A stretch of DNA of 64,000 nucleotides from Dendrocalamus latiflorus (GCA_017311315.1 CM029664.1:38729939-38793938); one strand, 5' to 3'; positions 24,369-37,636 are shown, counted from the first letter of the stretch. Notes: a model not told the origin generated them from the sequence alone. A program made the numbers and translations.

Positions 24369-27300
24369 ATGGCTTCCTCAGCCTCGGCCAGGACGGTGAT
24401 GGTGATCGTGGTGGCGCTACTGGCCGCGGTGCAGGCGCGTGGGGCTCCGGCGCCGGCGTGCTACCCGCGGGTGTTCAGCTTCGGGGACTCGCTGGCGGAC
24501 ACGGGCAACTACCCCTTCCTCTTCGGCAACGACACCGGCGAGCCCGCGCTCAGGCCGCCCTACGGAGAGACCTTCTTCCACCGCGCCACGGGCCGCTACT
24601 CCAACGGCCGCCTCGTCGTCGACTTCATCAGTACGCTAGCAACAACCACCCACCTCGGTCGATCAACTTACCAGCATAGCACTAGTAGCAATTTGAAATT
24701 CGCGACGGGTTGTGCGCTGCGCCGCAGCGGCCGCGCTGGGGCTGCCGTTCGTGCGGCCGTACTGGAGCGGGCGGAGCGCGGAGGACTACGCGTGCGGGGC
24801 CAACTTCGCGGTGGGCGGCGCCACGGCGCTGAGCCCGGACTTCTTCTGGGAGAGAGGGGTGCCCATGGGCGACACGGTGCACCTCGACATGGAGATGAAG
24901 TGGTTCCGCGACATGCTCGACCTGCTCTGCCCCGGCGACCTGGCCGGTATGTTAATCCACCGCCTTCTCCTTGCCCCGCTTTGACTTGTGCCCTTCTCTA
25001 CCAGGTTGACCAATTGGAATGTTGGTAAGAGAGTACTACTACTTGAATTCTTTGGAACAAACAAGGGCGAGAGCTAAATCCTATGAATGATACTCATATT
25101 CTGTAATTTGCTTCATGACAAAATAAAAAAGAAATCATGCTTCCAAAGAGAAGAACAGCACCGGTGGATGTTGATATAGGCAAAGTAATTCATCGTTAAC
25201 AACAAGAGCAATTTTTTGCATTTATGACTTGAAAATTAGTTGATAGCATTAGTTGAACTAGCAGAATTTCCTACGTAATTTGGGCAACTAGATACTACAA
25301 ATACATATGTTCATATTTAAAGATAGAGTTGTACTTCTTATACAAGTCCAATGCTTACAATGGAAATACAATGTGTTCCTCGTATAATTGTAACCACTCT
25401 TATATCTATACATGTTTAATCTATACCGTTATAATCTGGAATTTTGGATTCACCACAATTGACAATATAGATATTTCTCTTTTTCCTCTGCTTAATGTGG
25501 TAATTTCTAGCCCTGAGAGCGAACGTGGTGGCTTTTTTCTTTTGTTGTAATAATTGGCTAGTATAATTACTTGTGTAATTGCACGATTAGATATTATAAT
25601 ACAATTATCTTTCGTATATAACTCTACTGATTATTATTAAAAGTACAATTTTATTTATTATACAAACATGATATCTATGTATGATTAATTTGCACCGTTA
25701 TAATACGGTTTCACTAAAATAAGTGGTATAAATCTTTTCCTTTTCTCTTTTTTATTATTATGAGTTTTCTTGCCTACAAAACTAAGTAGGTGACTTCATG
25801 TATAATAGATGCGACTAGGCACACGTGAATGTCGCTAGTTTTTTTAATCACATGTATAATAGATGCGACTAGGCAGACAGCCCATTTCGACGTCCACATC
25901 AGTCATTGTGAAACATGTCAGCTGAAGCTGAGCCTTCAATTATTTGCTCAACAAATCCCCACCGCATTACTGTTTTCCGAAGGGGACAACTTTGTTGGTA
26001 GAAGTCGGAAATCGTGACATATTTGGTCCACATGATGTAATTCCGACGAGATGAATTGTTAAAAGCCCAGAGGGATGCAAATAGTGCATGCAAAGGCACA
26101 TAACGGCGGATTTTTTTTGGAGGGGCTGGGGAGAATTTGTGGCCCTTAGATCTTTAATCTAATGGTCACAAATCTGGATGATAGTTAGAAAGAAAATATC
26201 CGGATGATGTTTATCAATACCCCTGCAAGAATACTGTAGCAAATTGCTATTTGTCAATTTAGTGTATGTTCTTTTGTGCTGTGGTTGATGGCTTTTGGGC
26301 TGTTTGTGATAGAGAATATAGAGTAACAGAAACTCGCGGGCAGTTTTGGATGATATACATGAAGTTATTATAGTGTGTACTATAATCAACTTGTATATCT
26401 TATTTTGAAAAAACACTCTATTTAAAAGTTAGTTACTGTAGTAAAAATCCAAAGCCGCTTTTATAAGCCATTTAGAACAGACACTTAGTCGCTTAACTGT
26501 GTCTTGCGTACTGTAGCACCCCATCCGAGTCGTCCTCCATCCGAGCCGTCCATCTTCCGATCTAAATGGTTTGATAGATAGAACAAGACTAGAAATGACT
26601 TGCTCTGCTATGGGAAAGATTATACTGCTAAATCTGAGTTGTAATGGGATCAGAAATGAATGGTAGTAAACTTACAGTGAGCCTTTGACTGTTCTATCGT
26701 AGAACGCCGTAATTTTGGTACTTTCTGAACACTACTACGATATCATCTTTACACACTGATTCAGAACCCTTTTTATTACACAGGTTGCACGGGCACGATG
26801 AACCAATCTCTCTTCTTGGTTGGAGAAATTGGAGGCAATGATTACAACCAACCTCTTTTCTCTGGGGTTCCCTTTGAGAAGATTCGGAGCTTCACTCCGA
26901 GTGTCATTGCCAAAATTTCTTCTACAATCACCGTGAGTCATCATCTGCTGCTGCTGTTATTGTCGTCGTCATCGTCATTGTTACTTCTAATTGAGTTCCC
27001 AACTTAAGAAACAGTACATAACTATATATTTAGTAATGCAAGTAAGTTGAGTTTGCAGGAATTGATTGGGTTGGGAGCCAAAACGTTGGTGGTTCCTGGT
27101 AACTTCCCAATCGGGTGCGTCCCAATCTACCTCACGATGTTTCAGAGTGATAAGATGGAAGATTACGAGCCAGAGACGGGTTGCCTCAGATGGATGAACG
27201 AGTTCTCACTGTACCACAACAAACTTCTCTTGGATGAGCTGGACAAGTTGCGCAGGCTTCACCCTAGTGCGGAGATCATCTACGCCGATTATTACGGAGC

Positions 27301-28795
27301 TGCTATGGAGATCTTCCTATCCCCTGAACAATTCGGTGAGTTCGGAGGTTGACCTTTTACTTTCTTCTGTGAAATTTAGTTTTGTGGGATACAAGAAAAA
27401 AGACTTCGCGCATGAAGATGTGCCAGTCACTAGCTAGTGCCTTCTCAAATAAAGCAACTCTTTCTCTATGCTTATATAACTGCTAAACATGATATCTCTC
27501 TCCATATGTTTATCAAGTGAGCCAGGCCTGTTTGGATAGGGGGAGTTTGTTGGGATTTATTTTAAAATATGAGGAGTCCCAAAATTTCCCTAAATAACCC
27601 CCTCATTCAAACACTTCTCATCACGTCATGTAAAGAGATTACAAACGTACTCCCTCCACAACTTTCAGAATTGCTAACGAATCAATGGATGTCTACTTCA
27701 CAGAAAGTTGATGTTAGGCTATTTTGTTTCTTCCTGCTTCCACTACAGTACAAAGCGAATTGACTAGGAAAAAGGAGCTGGATAGAATTAGCTCCTGCTT
27801 CCATTCAACTAGGACACTGTTTAATTTGGTTTCTAGTGAAATACTGGTACTAATTATTATCAAATGACATATCAGAAGCTTTCGAAAGTAGCATAATGTA
27901 ACATCAAGTACAGCTGGATTTTATTCGGTAACATAAGGTAACATCATTTAGCATTTGTTTTTTAACTTCTGTTGCATGTCCCCATTGTTAATGCCACCCA
28001 TCCTTAAATATGGAGTAAAGTCCATTACCGGTCCTTAAACTTTTTATGCTGTGTCATCCCGGTCCATAGACTTTCAAAGTGTGTCATCCCGGTCCTTAAA
28101 CTTTCAAAGTGTGGCAATATCCTATGTAGTTGTAGCAGTGAACTTTTTATGCTGTGTCATCCCGGTCCATAGACTTTCAAAAGAAATTGCCACACTTTGA
28201 AAGTTTAAGGACCGGGATGACACACTTTGAAAGTCTATGGACCGGGATGACACAGCATAAAAAGTTTAAGGACCGGTAATGGACTTTACTCTTAAATATA
28301 TTATGTACAGTACAAACAAACATCAAATCACTTGGATTGAGCTTCAGATTTAACAAGCTAGTTGGTTTCACTTGATAAACTGTCTAGAAGCCTTAGAATC
28401 TCCAAGAAAAAAGCACATAGCTTTTGTTTTGAAACATGGGAAAGCACATAGTATAGGAAAAAAGAACAGCCTTTTCTGGTTGATGCTCTGTTTAACATTT
28501 CTATAAGTGCAAATCAGGGATTGAGGAACCTTTGGTGGCTTGCTGCGGTGGAGGACCTTATGGTGTGTCCATGACTGCAAGCTGTGGAGTAGGAGAATAC
28601 GAGGTATGTGATGACCCACAAAAGTATGGATCATGGGATGGCATGCATCCCTCAGAAGCTGCATACAAGGCCATTGCAAATGGCCTGCTAAGGGGTTCGT
28701 ACACTCAGCCTCCAATTGCCACCATTACCAGTTCATGTCCACAACTTGCTGAGCTCGGCTCTTCTGTTGAACACAAGGTCCTCTACGACTTGTAA
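24369..28795 (+). CDS. GDSL esterase/lipase (SGNH hydrolase), complete (GDSL-2)
   Basis: Five exons by frame and splice sites: 24369-24630, 24728-24946, 26784-26932, 27059-27335, 28518-28795, giving 394 residues, normal for plant GDSL lipases. The start is chosen because it opens a signal peptide (hydrophobic core about residues 10-23, cleavage near Ala30) before the mature enzyme. Block I is FSFGDSLADTG (catalytic Ser41), block II is GANFAVGGAT (111-120), block III is GGNDYN (177-182), and block V is WDGMHPSE (Asp343, His346). All SGNH residues are present, so it should be an active secreted esterase; substrate is unknown. Introns are 97, 1837, 126 and 1182 bp; the last holds two MITEs. It is a close paralogue of GDSL-1 and a more distant one of GDSL-3. 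Confidence 0.93.
27525..27613. mobile_element. Short MITE-like insertion in GDSL-2 intron 4
   Basis: An ~89-bp segment with inverted ends GGCCTGTTTGGATAGGGGG and CCCCCTCATTCAAACA. It is absent from the homologous position in the GDSL-1 intron (about 605-625), where flanking sequence TTATCAAG(C/T)GAGC and AAGAGATTACAA is shared. The ends resemble small PIF/Tourist-like or hAT-like MITEs. Confidence 0.55.
28013..28291. mobile_element. MITE with 106-bp perfect terminal inverted repeats in GDSL-2 intron 4
   Basis: The 279-bp element starts GAGTAAAGTCCATTACCGG and ends with its exact reverse complement. I can pair the arms base by base over 106 bases without a mismatch. Each arm contains repeated modules (CATCCCGGTCC plus ACTTTCAAAGTG). 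Flanks TTAAATATG and TTAAATATA form an 8-9 bp target duplication, which with long TIRs suggests a Mutator-like MITE. It lies wholly inside the intron, so splicing should be unaffected, but the pre-mRNA would carry a strong hairpin. Confidence 0.85.
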
Positions 28796-28923
28796 TTCTG
28801 TAACTATGGTTAAACATGTAACGATTATGCCATTTTGGCCTAATGCTGTTGCCGAAGTGATTGGTTGGATTTTTTCCCCTTCTCTTCTCATAGCTAGTTA
28901 GCTAGGCACAGAGTTTTAGCAAT

Positions 28924-29466
28924 GTGATCGTTTTGGCTTCAGCTTTTAACTTTCGGCTTATTTTTCACTATTCATAAATTTCATCTTTTTCTGAACTTTT
29001 GACTTTTTGTTGAGCTTTTTTGCCGGTTCTTTTTCTTCCCGTATTTGTTTGTATTATACGTAATGGGGCTAATATATTATTTATATTTTTTATTTTTTTA
29101 AATTTAATTATGCTAAATAATCCTCTGTTAGCTACAGTGTTTTTCAGCCAGCTACAGTGCTTTTCAACCTTAAGCCACAAAAAAGCCCACATTTGGACTT
29201 TTTTGGGTGGCTTAAGGCTGAAAAGCACTGTGGCTGGCTGAAAAAACACTGTAACTAACAGAGACTTATTTAGCATAATTAAATTTAAAAAAATTAAAAA
29301 ATATAAAAATTATGTTAGCCCGTTACGTATAATACAAATAAATACGGGGAAAAAGAACCGGCAAAAAAGCTAAAAAAAAGCCAAAAGTTCAGAAAAAGAC
29401 GAAATTTATGAATAGTGCAAAATAAATCAGAAGCCAGAAGCCAGAAGCTGAAGCCGAAACGATCAC
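28924..29466. mobile_element. 543-bp foldback (long inverted repeat) just downstream of GDSL-2
   Basis: Starting GTGATCGTTTTGGCTTCAGC and ending with the complement GCTGAAGCCGAAACGATCAC, the whole segment pairs with itself as two arms of about 260 bases around a centre near 29195, with scattered mismatches and small indels. It begins 128 bases after the GDSL-2 stop, possibly inside the 3' UTR. No internal gene is present. Ends resemble the MITE group at 49, 59.8 and 61 kb (GGCTTCAGC...). Confidence 0.8.
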
Positions 29467-29967
29467 AGCCGAAGTTATCCCTCATTTTCATACATTGCAA
29501 TAGAGAACCTTGCACACCCTCTTTCACATGGATGGACCAGGATTCCGCCCGATCCTGGACCATCCAAATTGTGCCTCGATGAAATTTTACACCACCTTCT
29601 GTTCCTCTCAGAAAAGAGAAAACCGCGATAGGACATGTAATCCCTAATAACACAGACCATAATTAATTGATTATACAAGAACCGTATCATCATAATCTGC
29701 ACACTAATATTTCACTAGGGCAATCTATAATTCGAAATTACTGAATTAATGTTGAAGCTTAATTCTAAAAGAAAGTAATCCATTAACTGTGTATTTTCCT
29801 TAAAAACTATGGATTTAAGGATTTTCCCCCGCAAATACCTAAAAAATACGTGCAACTTCTGCACTTTTAACCTGTAAGTATGTTACAGGATAAACAGTGT
29901 CCAACGCGGTTCTATGCGACAACGAAAAACAACTATTCTTTGGAAAGCCAATGTGGAACACAAATGT
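29467..29967. other. Intergenic sequence
   Basis: No gene recognised. It ends at the TG of the left Copia LTR. Confidence 0.4.
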
Positions 29968-31417
29968 TGTAGGACATCGATAGCAATCAGAGAGGGTGAA
30001 TGATTGTAGCGTACAACGAAAATTTTTTCTTCGATTTTGTCTTCTAATCGTTCAATTTAAAAAATAGAAATAACAAAAAAAAATTCGATCATACTGTAGC
30101 AGTACTGTTCGGCACTATAGCGATTACTGTTTGGTACTGTATTGATTATTGTTCGGTACTGTAGCAATATACTGTATCGATCTACTGTGCACCGAAAAAT
30201 AGACTTCGCTAGATAACAGCAGACGGAAACAAATTAACACTAAACACTCAATCACGTAATAAATTTTTTAATTAAAATTAACTCATATATGTAAGTAAAA
30301 AAGTATATAGATAGATATCAATACATAAAGAAGTTTTAGAAATTATCAAACAAAGAAAAAAATAATATATATGAATTAAAAAACTCATAACCTTCAATTA
30401 GAAAACGAAGAGACTGTTCATGTCTCTTTTCTTTCGCGTCATGGCCGCCACACAAATTATCCATCAGCACGTTTAGCACGTTTCCATCACCGATGCATGC
30501 ATGTCCTGATGCATAAGATCGTTTGATTGCTTCACGCTTGATGGCTTCACGTGAGGACAAGCAGACGACGGACTTGATGAAGTGATCGTTGTTGTTGGTC
30601 TCTGTATGGAACAAGGAAACTGCCTTCCTTCGCTTTGTTCGCCGACGGACCAAAGACGCGCGAGATAAGATGACTTCCTTCGCTTCGCTCGTCGACGGAA
30701 AATCTGGAGAAAAAACACGTCGTCGAGTTTTTTTTAATAGATCTAAACTTTATTTCTGAATCATGGCAGCTACAAAGTGCCCTTCTGGCACCTCTAAACC
30801 CTAGCACGAAATTAGTCTCTCCAAAAACCATAGAGTTATCTCCTAACCCCATCTCTATTTATAGTCTAGGGCCCAAAACATTGGCTTAACCTAAGCTCAC
30901 AAGTTCTAATCCAATTCCAACAACAAAGGGACCTGAAACCCTTCCTAACACCGGTTTTCTAAAATTTCAACTTTTCTAACGTGTCACGTGTCGAAGCCTC
31001 CAAGACCGCACCTCTCGTAGCTTCTTCACGCATCATCTATCACGTATCGTAGCCTCCGGACCGTACCTCCGTAGCTCCAACATGTATCATCCATCTCTGA
31101 TCTTCATGCGCCCCAAGCATGAGCCCGACCATCTTGTGACCTCCTTGACCATCCAAACCTTGGATCTCCCCATCCCAGTCCTGGTCCACCTCGTCACCGA
31201 CCATGATCGTCTCCATGCTCAACCTGCACATCCAAAGACCAAAGAATATTTTTCCGGCACAAGTTCTTTCTAACTTGACCAACATCAATCCACACACGCC
31301 ACACGTCTCGCATAACATCAATAAGCAATGTCATCAAATATTCATCATCATAAATTAACCATTGTCAATTATTCATCACCAAAATAAATATCCTAGACCT
31401 AGCTACATGGTCTAACA
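29968..31417 (-). repeat. 3' LTR of the minus-strand Copia element
   Basis: 1450 bases bounded by TGTAGGAC and GGTCTAACA (+ strand), i.e. TGTTAGACC...CCTACA in element orientation. It retains the empty site CGTGTCACGTGTCGAAGC (about 30980-30997) that in the other LTR is split by the CACTA insertion. Confidence 0.8.
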
Positions 31418-32469
31418 ATCTCCCCCTTGATGAATACATTTACAACATTTTAAGATTGCATGATGAATTAGCTTCAAATAGATATAATTGAAGAATTGAA
31501 GCCGAAAAAGTATTTTCAACCACAATCTCAAATCTTTTCAAAAGCTCTCCTCCTCAACACAAGAGAGGCAAAGTCAGCAAATTTCTCCAATATCTCTCCA
31601 TTCTCTTTAATTTCTCACAAAATACACCAAATCACTCCCCCTTTAGCAATGTAATCATCAAAAAAATTGAAACAAGCAATAATTATAAGAAGGAGCAATG
31701 AGAGTACAAATCAAGAAGCTTTGTAGATTATACAAGTTATCGTGCATTGATTAAATAAAGTAACCAAGCCATACTATTTTAGTAGAGCTATCTAGATCAG
31801 ATAAAGTCATATATGATATAGCAATGTCAAAACCAGTCTTGAGCATAATTAAGCAATTTATATTAATAATAGGCATCTCAGTAATGACCAAACCAATTAT
31901 AAATAGCACAATGAGATATCACAACAAAAAGTCAAAGCCTAAAAATAAAGCAAACTTTAAATCCAGACGAACTTGCAATCTCATGTAACAACCTGTTACT
32001 CCACACTCAATTCATGTGCATGTGGCATGCTTGTAGCATACTTCTTTTCATAATAAAATGCTTGTAGCATACTTGTTTTAGATGGTGGCATGCTTGAAGC
32101 ATACATCTTTTCGATTGTCTCTTTCTCATTTTTTATAACATGCCAAACTGAGTGATCATAAAAAGATTGCAATATAAAACATGCGAGCCTCATAGCCAAG
32201 ATGTAAAATAAGACTCACAGTCAAGCTAATTCTTTTCGATGAACATCATAAAGTACTATCTATAATTAGTCTAGTCAAATGATTCCGCCATGTTATATTT
32301 TAGTTCAAGTGTAGCAAATTAATTATAATCAGTCATGATCAAAACTACACAGCATATGAATAAATATAATAAAGAGTGCTCTATTTAAACAACTCATTTA
32401 ATTTCAATGGATTAGACTTATTGATTTATTTGATAAGTATAATAAACAAAACTTCCTAAATTTTTAAAC

Positions 32470-32650
32470 AACAAGCTCCCCCTTAGAATAATCCCATAAG
32501 ATGTAACATACCCAACTCATTTCGCAAATGAGCCAAACGAGAAGAATTAAGTGATTTTGAAAGAATATCAGCAACCTGAATCTAACTAATAAGTTGTAGG
32601 ACAACATCACCTTTTTCACATGGCCTCTTAAAGAGTGAAATCTTTTGGAG
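32470..32650 (-). pseudogene. Copia RNase H C-terminal remnant
   Basis: Minus-strand translation gives H(V/C)EKGDVVLQLIS, ADILSKSLNSSRFAHLRNELG and a short tail. This is the conserved end of Copia RNase H (EKGDI....ADI.TK.L....F..LR.ELG). It lies about 100 bases from the gag remnant, showing that the intervening pol was deleted. Confidence 0.65.
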
Positions 32651-32752
32651 ACAATCAAAGATAGAGAAGAACTATCAAGTGTTCCAATCAAGCAATGATG
32701 TAAAAGACCGAAACCCAATCTAGCTCATGTTTTCCATCCTCATCAGCTGTTC

Positions 32753-35123
32753 TTACATCACAGGAAACATCGGTCTCATAGTACTGGGGTTAGTGAAGTA
32801 AGATCTAGTAATCCAGTACTGAGACACACGACGAATAGGAGCAACAAAGCTAGAACCAAAATCACATGCATGTGAGTGATCAGAATACTGAAAAGAACGT
32901 GAATTATTTGAATTAAATCCAAAACTAGCACGAGAACTAGATTTAAAGTCATCATAAAAGTTCTCTAAAAAACTAGATTTTTGCGTGAGATCTAGGAATG
33001 AAAGAGGTTGCATGTTTTTATCTTAAAGCATTCAATATTTTCTTCCTCTCTTTCTTAGCATGTCTAAAGCAAAATTCATTCAAGTGTTCATCTTTTCCAC
33101 AGTAGGTGCAATGAAATTTAACGTTACCAGAATTCTTTTGAGATGATGAGCTAGCACCTACAATATTATTCGATGATTTTTGCATAAAACCAACAAATTT
33201 AAACACAGTTTTATGAGGCTCATTTTTTGTTTCAATTAGTCCACTCTCTATGACCTTAACAACTGTAGGTGGATTATTCTTGGCATAATCAATAGCATTA
33301 AACCCTAGACCACTATTTTTGACACTCAGTTTTGACTTGCTAGGATCATATTCAAATTTCTGTTGCCAAAAGAAATTCTCTCTAAAGTGTCTTTCAGGTA
33401 CTCATTCTCGTTAGCTAAAGTGGGACAAGTTGTGCATTTAACAGGTTCATTCACAAGATTTTTAGAAGCGCTAGACTGAGCCAATCTTTCTTTTTCAGCA
33501 AAATCATTAAGTTGTCTTGTCAAAGCTTCTATTTTAGTGTTAAGCTTAAGATAATAATAGCAAGAACATATCTTATGATAAAGCATCTGTTGAATTGTTT
33601 CTTATGATGAGCTAAATCTAGCTTTTAGCAGCTCACAATTAGAGCAAGTTTTAGCTTGAGCATTTGAAATACTTGACTCTAAACATTTAGAAGAGCTAAA
33701 CTTGAGTTTTTCAATTTCATCATTTGCAAGTTTTAACCTTTTATCACAAGAGTCATGTGTCAATCTTAATTCATCAAGTTTAGCAGTTATATCACTAAGT
33801 TGAACTTGGTTTGATGCATTAATTGTTTTAGCAGACTCCAACTCAGTATGTAAAACTTGACAAGACTCACAACATTCATCATCAGGAATAGAAGCTCTAA
33901 GTCTATTGATTTCAGAATTTAAGCCCTCAACAACGAAATCATGATTTTTAATTTTCTTTTTATGCTTCTTAAGCACATCTGTCAATCTAAGCACAGCACG
34001 AGATAAATCAGTATAAGAAGGTTTTACCTCATCAGGATCACTATAAAGATCATCATTGTTGAGCTCCTCACTGTTGGCCATAAAACACAATCCCTGTGAA
34101 GTCCACCTCATTTGCCTTCTTACCATTGCCCTCATCATCGCTTTCGGAATCATTATCACTCAAAACAATCTCATCAAATACTGAAATTATCTTGTTGAAT
34201 GCGCTGCGATAATTGCGCTCCTTGTTTGGATCAATCTTGATTTGAGAGCGACGAGTTGAAGACTTGTCATCCTTAACCTCCTTGCTTCTCAGTTTGGGAA
34301 AATTCATCTTAATATGGTTTAGCTCACCACATTCATAGCATTTGATTGGAGCACCTCTCCGTCTTAATCTAATATTGTTAATAGCCTTGGTCACCCTGTT
34401 GGAGAGAAGTACAAGTTGCTCTTCTAGAATTTCCTCTAATTGTTCATCTGAAATAGAGCACAATGCAGACAAAGAACCAATAGAAGAACTGTAAGCTTGG
34501 TTAGTCACTAAACCCAAACAGTTAGTCTTGTTTATCTTGGCCAAAACATCAATCTCATGTGTTTTCATCTTAGAAAAAAGATCATTCAAAATGAGTGTTT
34601 CCATATTAACAGAATGATTGATAGTAGTGACTACCATATTTCAAATAGACATATCCAAAGCATTTTTAAAATTAGAATATGTGATATCAATATATTGCAA
34701 ATCACTAACAATTTTAATGAAGCGACCAAAATGAGCATCTACTGATTCTCCAGGTTTCATCTCAAATTTAGAATACTCTTTTTTGAATTGATTCTGATGC
34801 ACACCTTTAACAGATTTAGATCTTTCATGATAATCTGGTACAGTGGGCCAAATTCTATTTGCAGATTCAAGGTGAGCAATTCTGACAAACTTGTTTCTAC
34901 TTAAACCTTGCAACAAAATATTTCTAGCCTTAGCATTAGCTTCAACATCAAAGAAATTTTCAGTTGTAACAACAGGAGGCACTTCACATATATTTTCAAC
35001 TTTTTGCCAGATAGAGTTACCTTGTGCTTGAAGAAAAACCTCCATGCGTGTTTTCCAATAAAGATAATCTGATCCATCAAAAAACGGTGGCTTACCTGAA
35101 AAGCGATCCCGATCTGATGCCAT
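32753..35123 (-). pseudogene. Copia gag, fragmented
   Basis: The start is taken at Met 35123 (MASDRDRFSGKPPFFDG), since the open frame upstream is the translated PBS. Order on the minus strand: N-terminal gag with YLYWKTRMEVFLQAQG and EYSKFEMKPGESVDAHFGRF (35123-34641); a second frame (34637-34068) with the zinc knuckle CYECGELNHIKMNFP, in which the final Cys of CX2CX4HX4C is Phe; then a coiled-coil C-terminal region (34159-33602, e.g. KHKKKIKNHDFVVEGLNSEI) and shorter pieces down to 32753. Stops and frame changes separate the parts. The layout matches large-gag Copia (SIRE-like) elements, and the plus-strand Copia at 51.3 kb has the same gag type. Confidence 0.75.
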
Positions 35124-36724
35124 TGCAACCGACTCTGATACCACTTGTAGGATCGTCGATGGCAATCAGAGAGGGGTGAATGATTGCAGCGCACAGCAGA
35201 AACTTTTTCTTTCATTTTCTGTCTTCTAATCGTTCAATCTGAAAAATAGAAATAACCAAAAAAACAAATTTTTTTCGATTGTACTGTAGCAGTACTGTTC
35301 GGCGCTGTAGCAACTACTGTTCGGTACTGTAGCGATACCTGTTCGGTACTGTAGTGATTACTGTAGCGATCTACTGTGCACCAAAAAATAGACTTCGCTA
35401 GATAACAGCATACGGAAACAAACACTTAACACTCAATGATGTAATCAATTTTTAATTAAAACTAACTCGGGTATGTAAGTAAAAAAAATATAGATAGATA
35501 TCAATGCATGAAGAAGTTTTAAAAAATTATTAAATAAAGAAAAAAATAATATATACGAATTAAAAAACTCACAAACTTTAATTAGAAAACAAAGAGACTA
35601 TTCGTGTCTCTTTTCTTTTGCGTCATGGTCGCCACACAAATTATCCATTAGCATGTTTCCATCAACTGCATGCATGTCCTGATGGATAAGATCGTTTGAT
35701 TGCTTCATGCTTGATGGCTTCACGTGAGGACAAGTAGATGACGGACTTGACGAAGTGATCGCTGCTGTTGGTCTCCGCACGGGACGAGAAAACTGCCTTC
35801 CTTCGCTTCTCTTGCCGACGGATCGAAGACGTGCGAGATAAGATAACTTCCTTTGCTTCGCTCGCCGACAGACAATCTAGAGAAAGAACACGCCGTCGGT
35901 ATTTTTTTAATACATCTAAACTTTATTTCTGAATCATGATGGTTACAAAATGCCCTCCTGGCACCCCTAAACCCTAGCTCGAAATTAGTCTCTGAAAAAG
36001 CCATTGGGTTAGCACCTAACCCCATCTCTATTTATAGTCTAGGGCCCAAAACATGGGCTGAACCTAAGCTCACGAGTTCTAATCCAATTCCAACAACAAA
36101 GGGACCTGAAACCCTTCCTAACATGGGTTTTCCAAATTTCCAGCTTTTCTAACGTGTCACGTCACTACCACAGATGGTGTTATCACAGACGGTTCACACC
36201 TGTCATCATAGATGGTTTTCTGAACTGCCTGTAATTCACAGACGGTTTGTGAGCTATTTGTGAAAAAGACAACACAAACGGTTCTAGTTATCAACTATCT
36301 GTGATTGGCGAGTATCATAGATGGTTCTAGTTACCAACCGTCTGTGATTGGTGAGTATCACAAACGGTTCTAGTTACCAACCCTCTGTGATTAGTATCAC
36401 AAACGGTTGGTATATAGAACTATTTGTGATAGTCCTTCATAGACGGTTTATAGCACAAACCGTCTATGATAATTCATTCTATACCTTAAATTTTTTTTCT
36501 TCAGTTTTTTGGCTAGCCTCAAGAAATAATGTTATCCATGCCCTTTGAAAGCAAGCAAATACAGAGGCAAATACAACAACACGTTCTATTACAGGATAAC
36601 AAGATAACGAACCTAACTTTTTAACACAAAAAGAATATATAAGAAGCAGTGATCCTAGCCATCAAGGAAGAGAGGGGAGGGCATCGGATGGCGGCCGGAT
36701 ATCACTGGCAATGGAGAGGCGGCA

Positions 36725-37060
36725 GTAGTCGGCGTCGTTGAGGAACAAGCTGGATGCATCGGATGGCGGTAATGCCACCTTTGTGGCACGACGGTGAGAC
36801 TGCGTAAGACACTCTTACGATACTTACGTCAAGAGCGTGTTATGCAGTCAACCGCTGTGTCACAATGGAGGTGCTAGCTCACGGTGGTAGTCGGCGTCGT
36901 CGAGGAACAAGCTGGATGCATCGGATGGCGGTAGCACTACATTTGTGGCACGATGCTGAGACTGTAGAAGACACACTTATGACACTTACGACAAGAGTGT
37001 TTTTTACAGTCAACCATGGTGTCACAATGGAGGCGCTAGCTCATAGTGGTAATCGGCATC
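36725..37060. repeat. 162-bp tandem repeat inside the CACTA element
   Basis: Units starting GTAGTCGGCGTCGT at 36725 and 36887, with a partial third near 37048. Each contains AAGCTGGATGCATCGGATGG and a TGTGGCACGA segment. Confidence 0.75.
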
Positions 37061-37239
37061 GTCGAGGGAGGATGCAGGGAGGTAGCTAGTGGATGAACTC
37101 ACGCGTGACTGCCGGTGGAAAGGTAGATAGGGAGTAATTAATAAGGGACGAGCGGTGGGAGGAACCGGTGCCTGCCATTTGATGTGGAGAGAATGGACAG
37201 GTGAAATCGAAATCCTGGGGCATATGCCACAGATCAGTG

Positions 37240-37550
37240 ACATGTCATTATCAGAGACGGTTTGTTATGTGAACCGTCTGTGATAATGAATATCAGAGAC
37301 AGTTTGTTACACGAACCGTCTGTGATAATGCACATATCAGAGACGGTTTGGTATACAAACCGTCTGTGATAAGTCACATATCAGAGACGGTTTGGTCTAT
37401 GAACCATCTGTGATAATGCACATATCAGAGACAGTTTGGTATACGAATCGTTTATGGTAAGTCACATATCAAAGACGGTTTGGTATATGAACCGTCTGCA
37501 ATATTAATATCAGAGACGGTTTGGTATACGAACCATCTGTGATAACTATT
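37240..37550. repeat. CACTA subterminal array with ~44-bp periodic units
   Basis: About seven units of the form ATCAGAGACGGTTTG...GAACCGTCTGTGATAA, each a small inverted repeat, spaced at about 40-45 bases. Confidence 0.85.
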
Positions 37551-37636
37551 AAATATGTGCGCCGTAATCCAGCTCTTCTAAACTGTCCTCTCCCTCATCT
37601 TCACCAGATTTCTCAATAATAACATCTAATATTCTT

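Noticed and set aside
24712..24984. Separate gene start at ATG 24712
   Set aside because: It is the second exon of GDSL-2; the ATG lies in the intron and the exon starts after the AG at 24727.
37240..37550. CRISPR-like spaced repeats
   Set aside because: Units are inverted CACTA subterminal repeats in a plant transposon, with no unique spacers.
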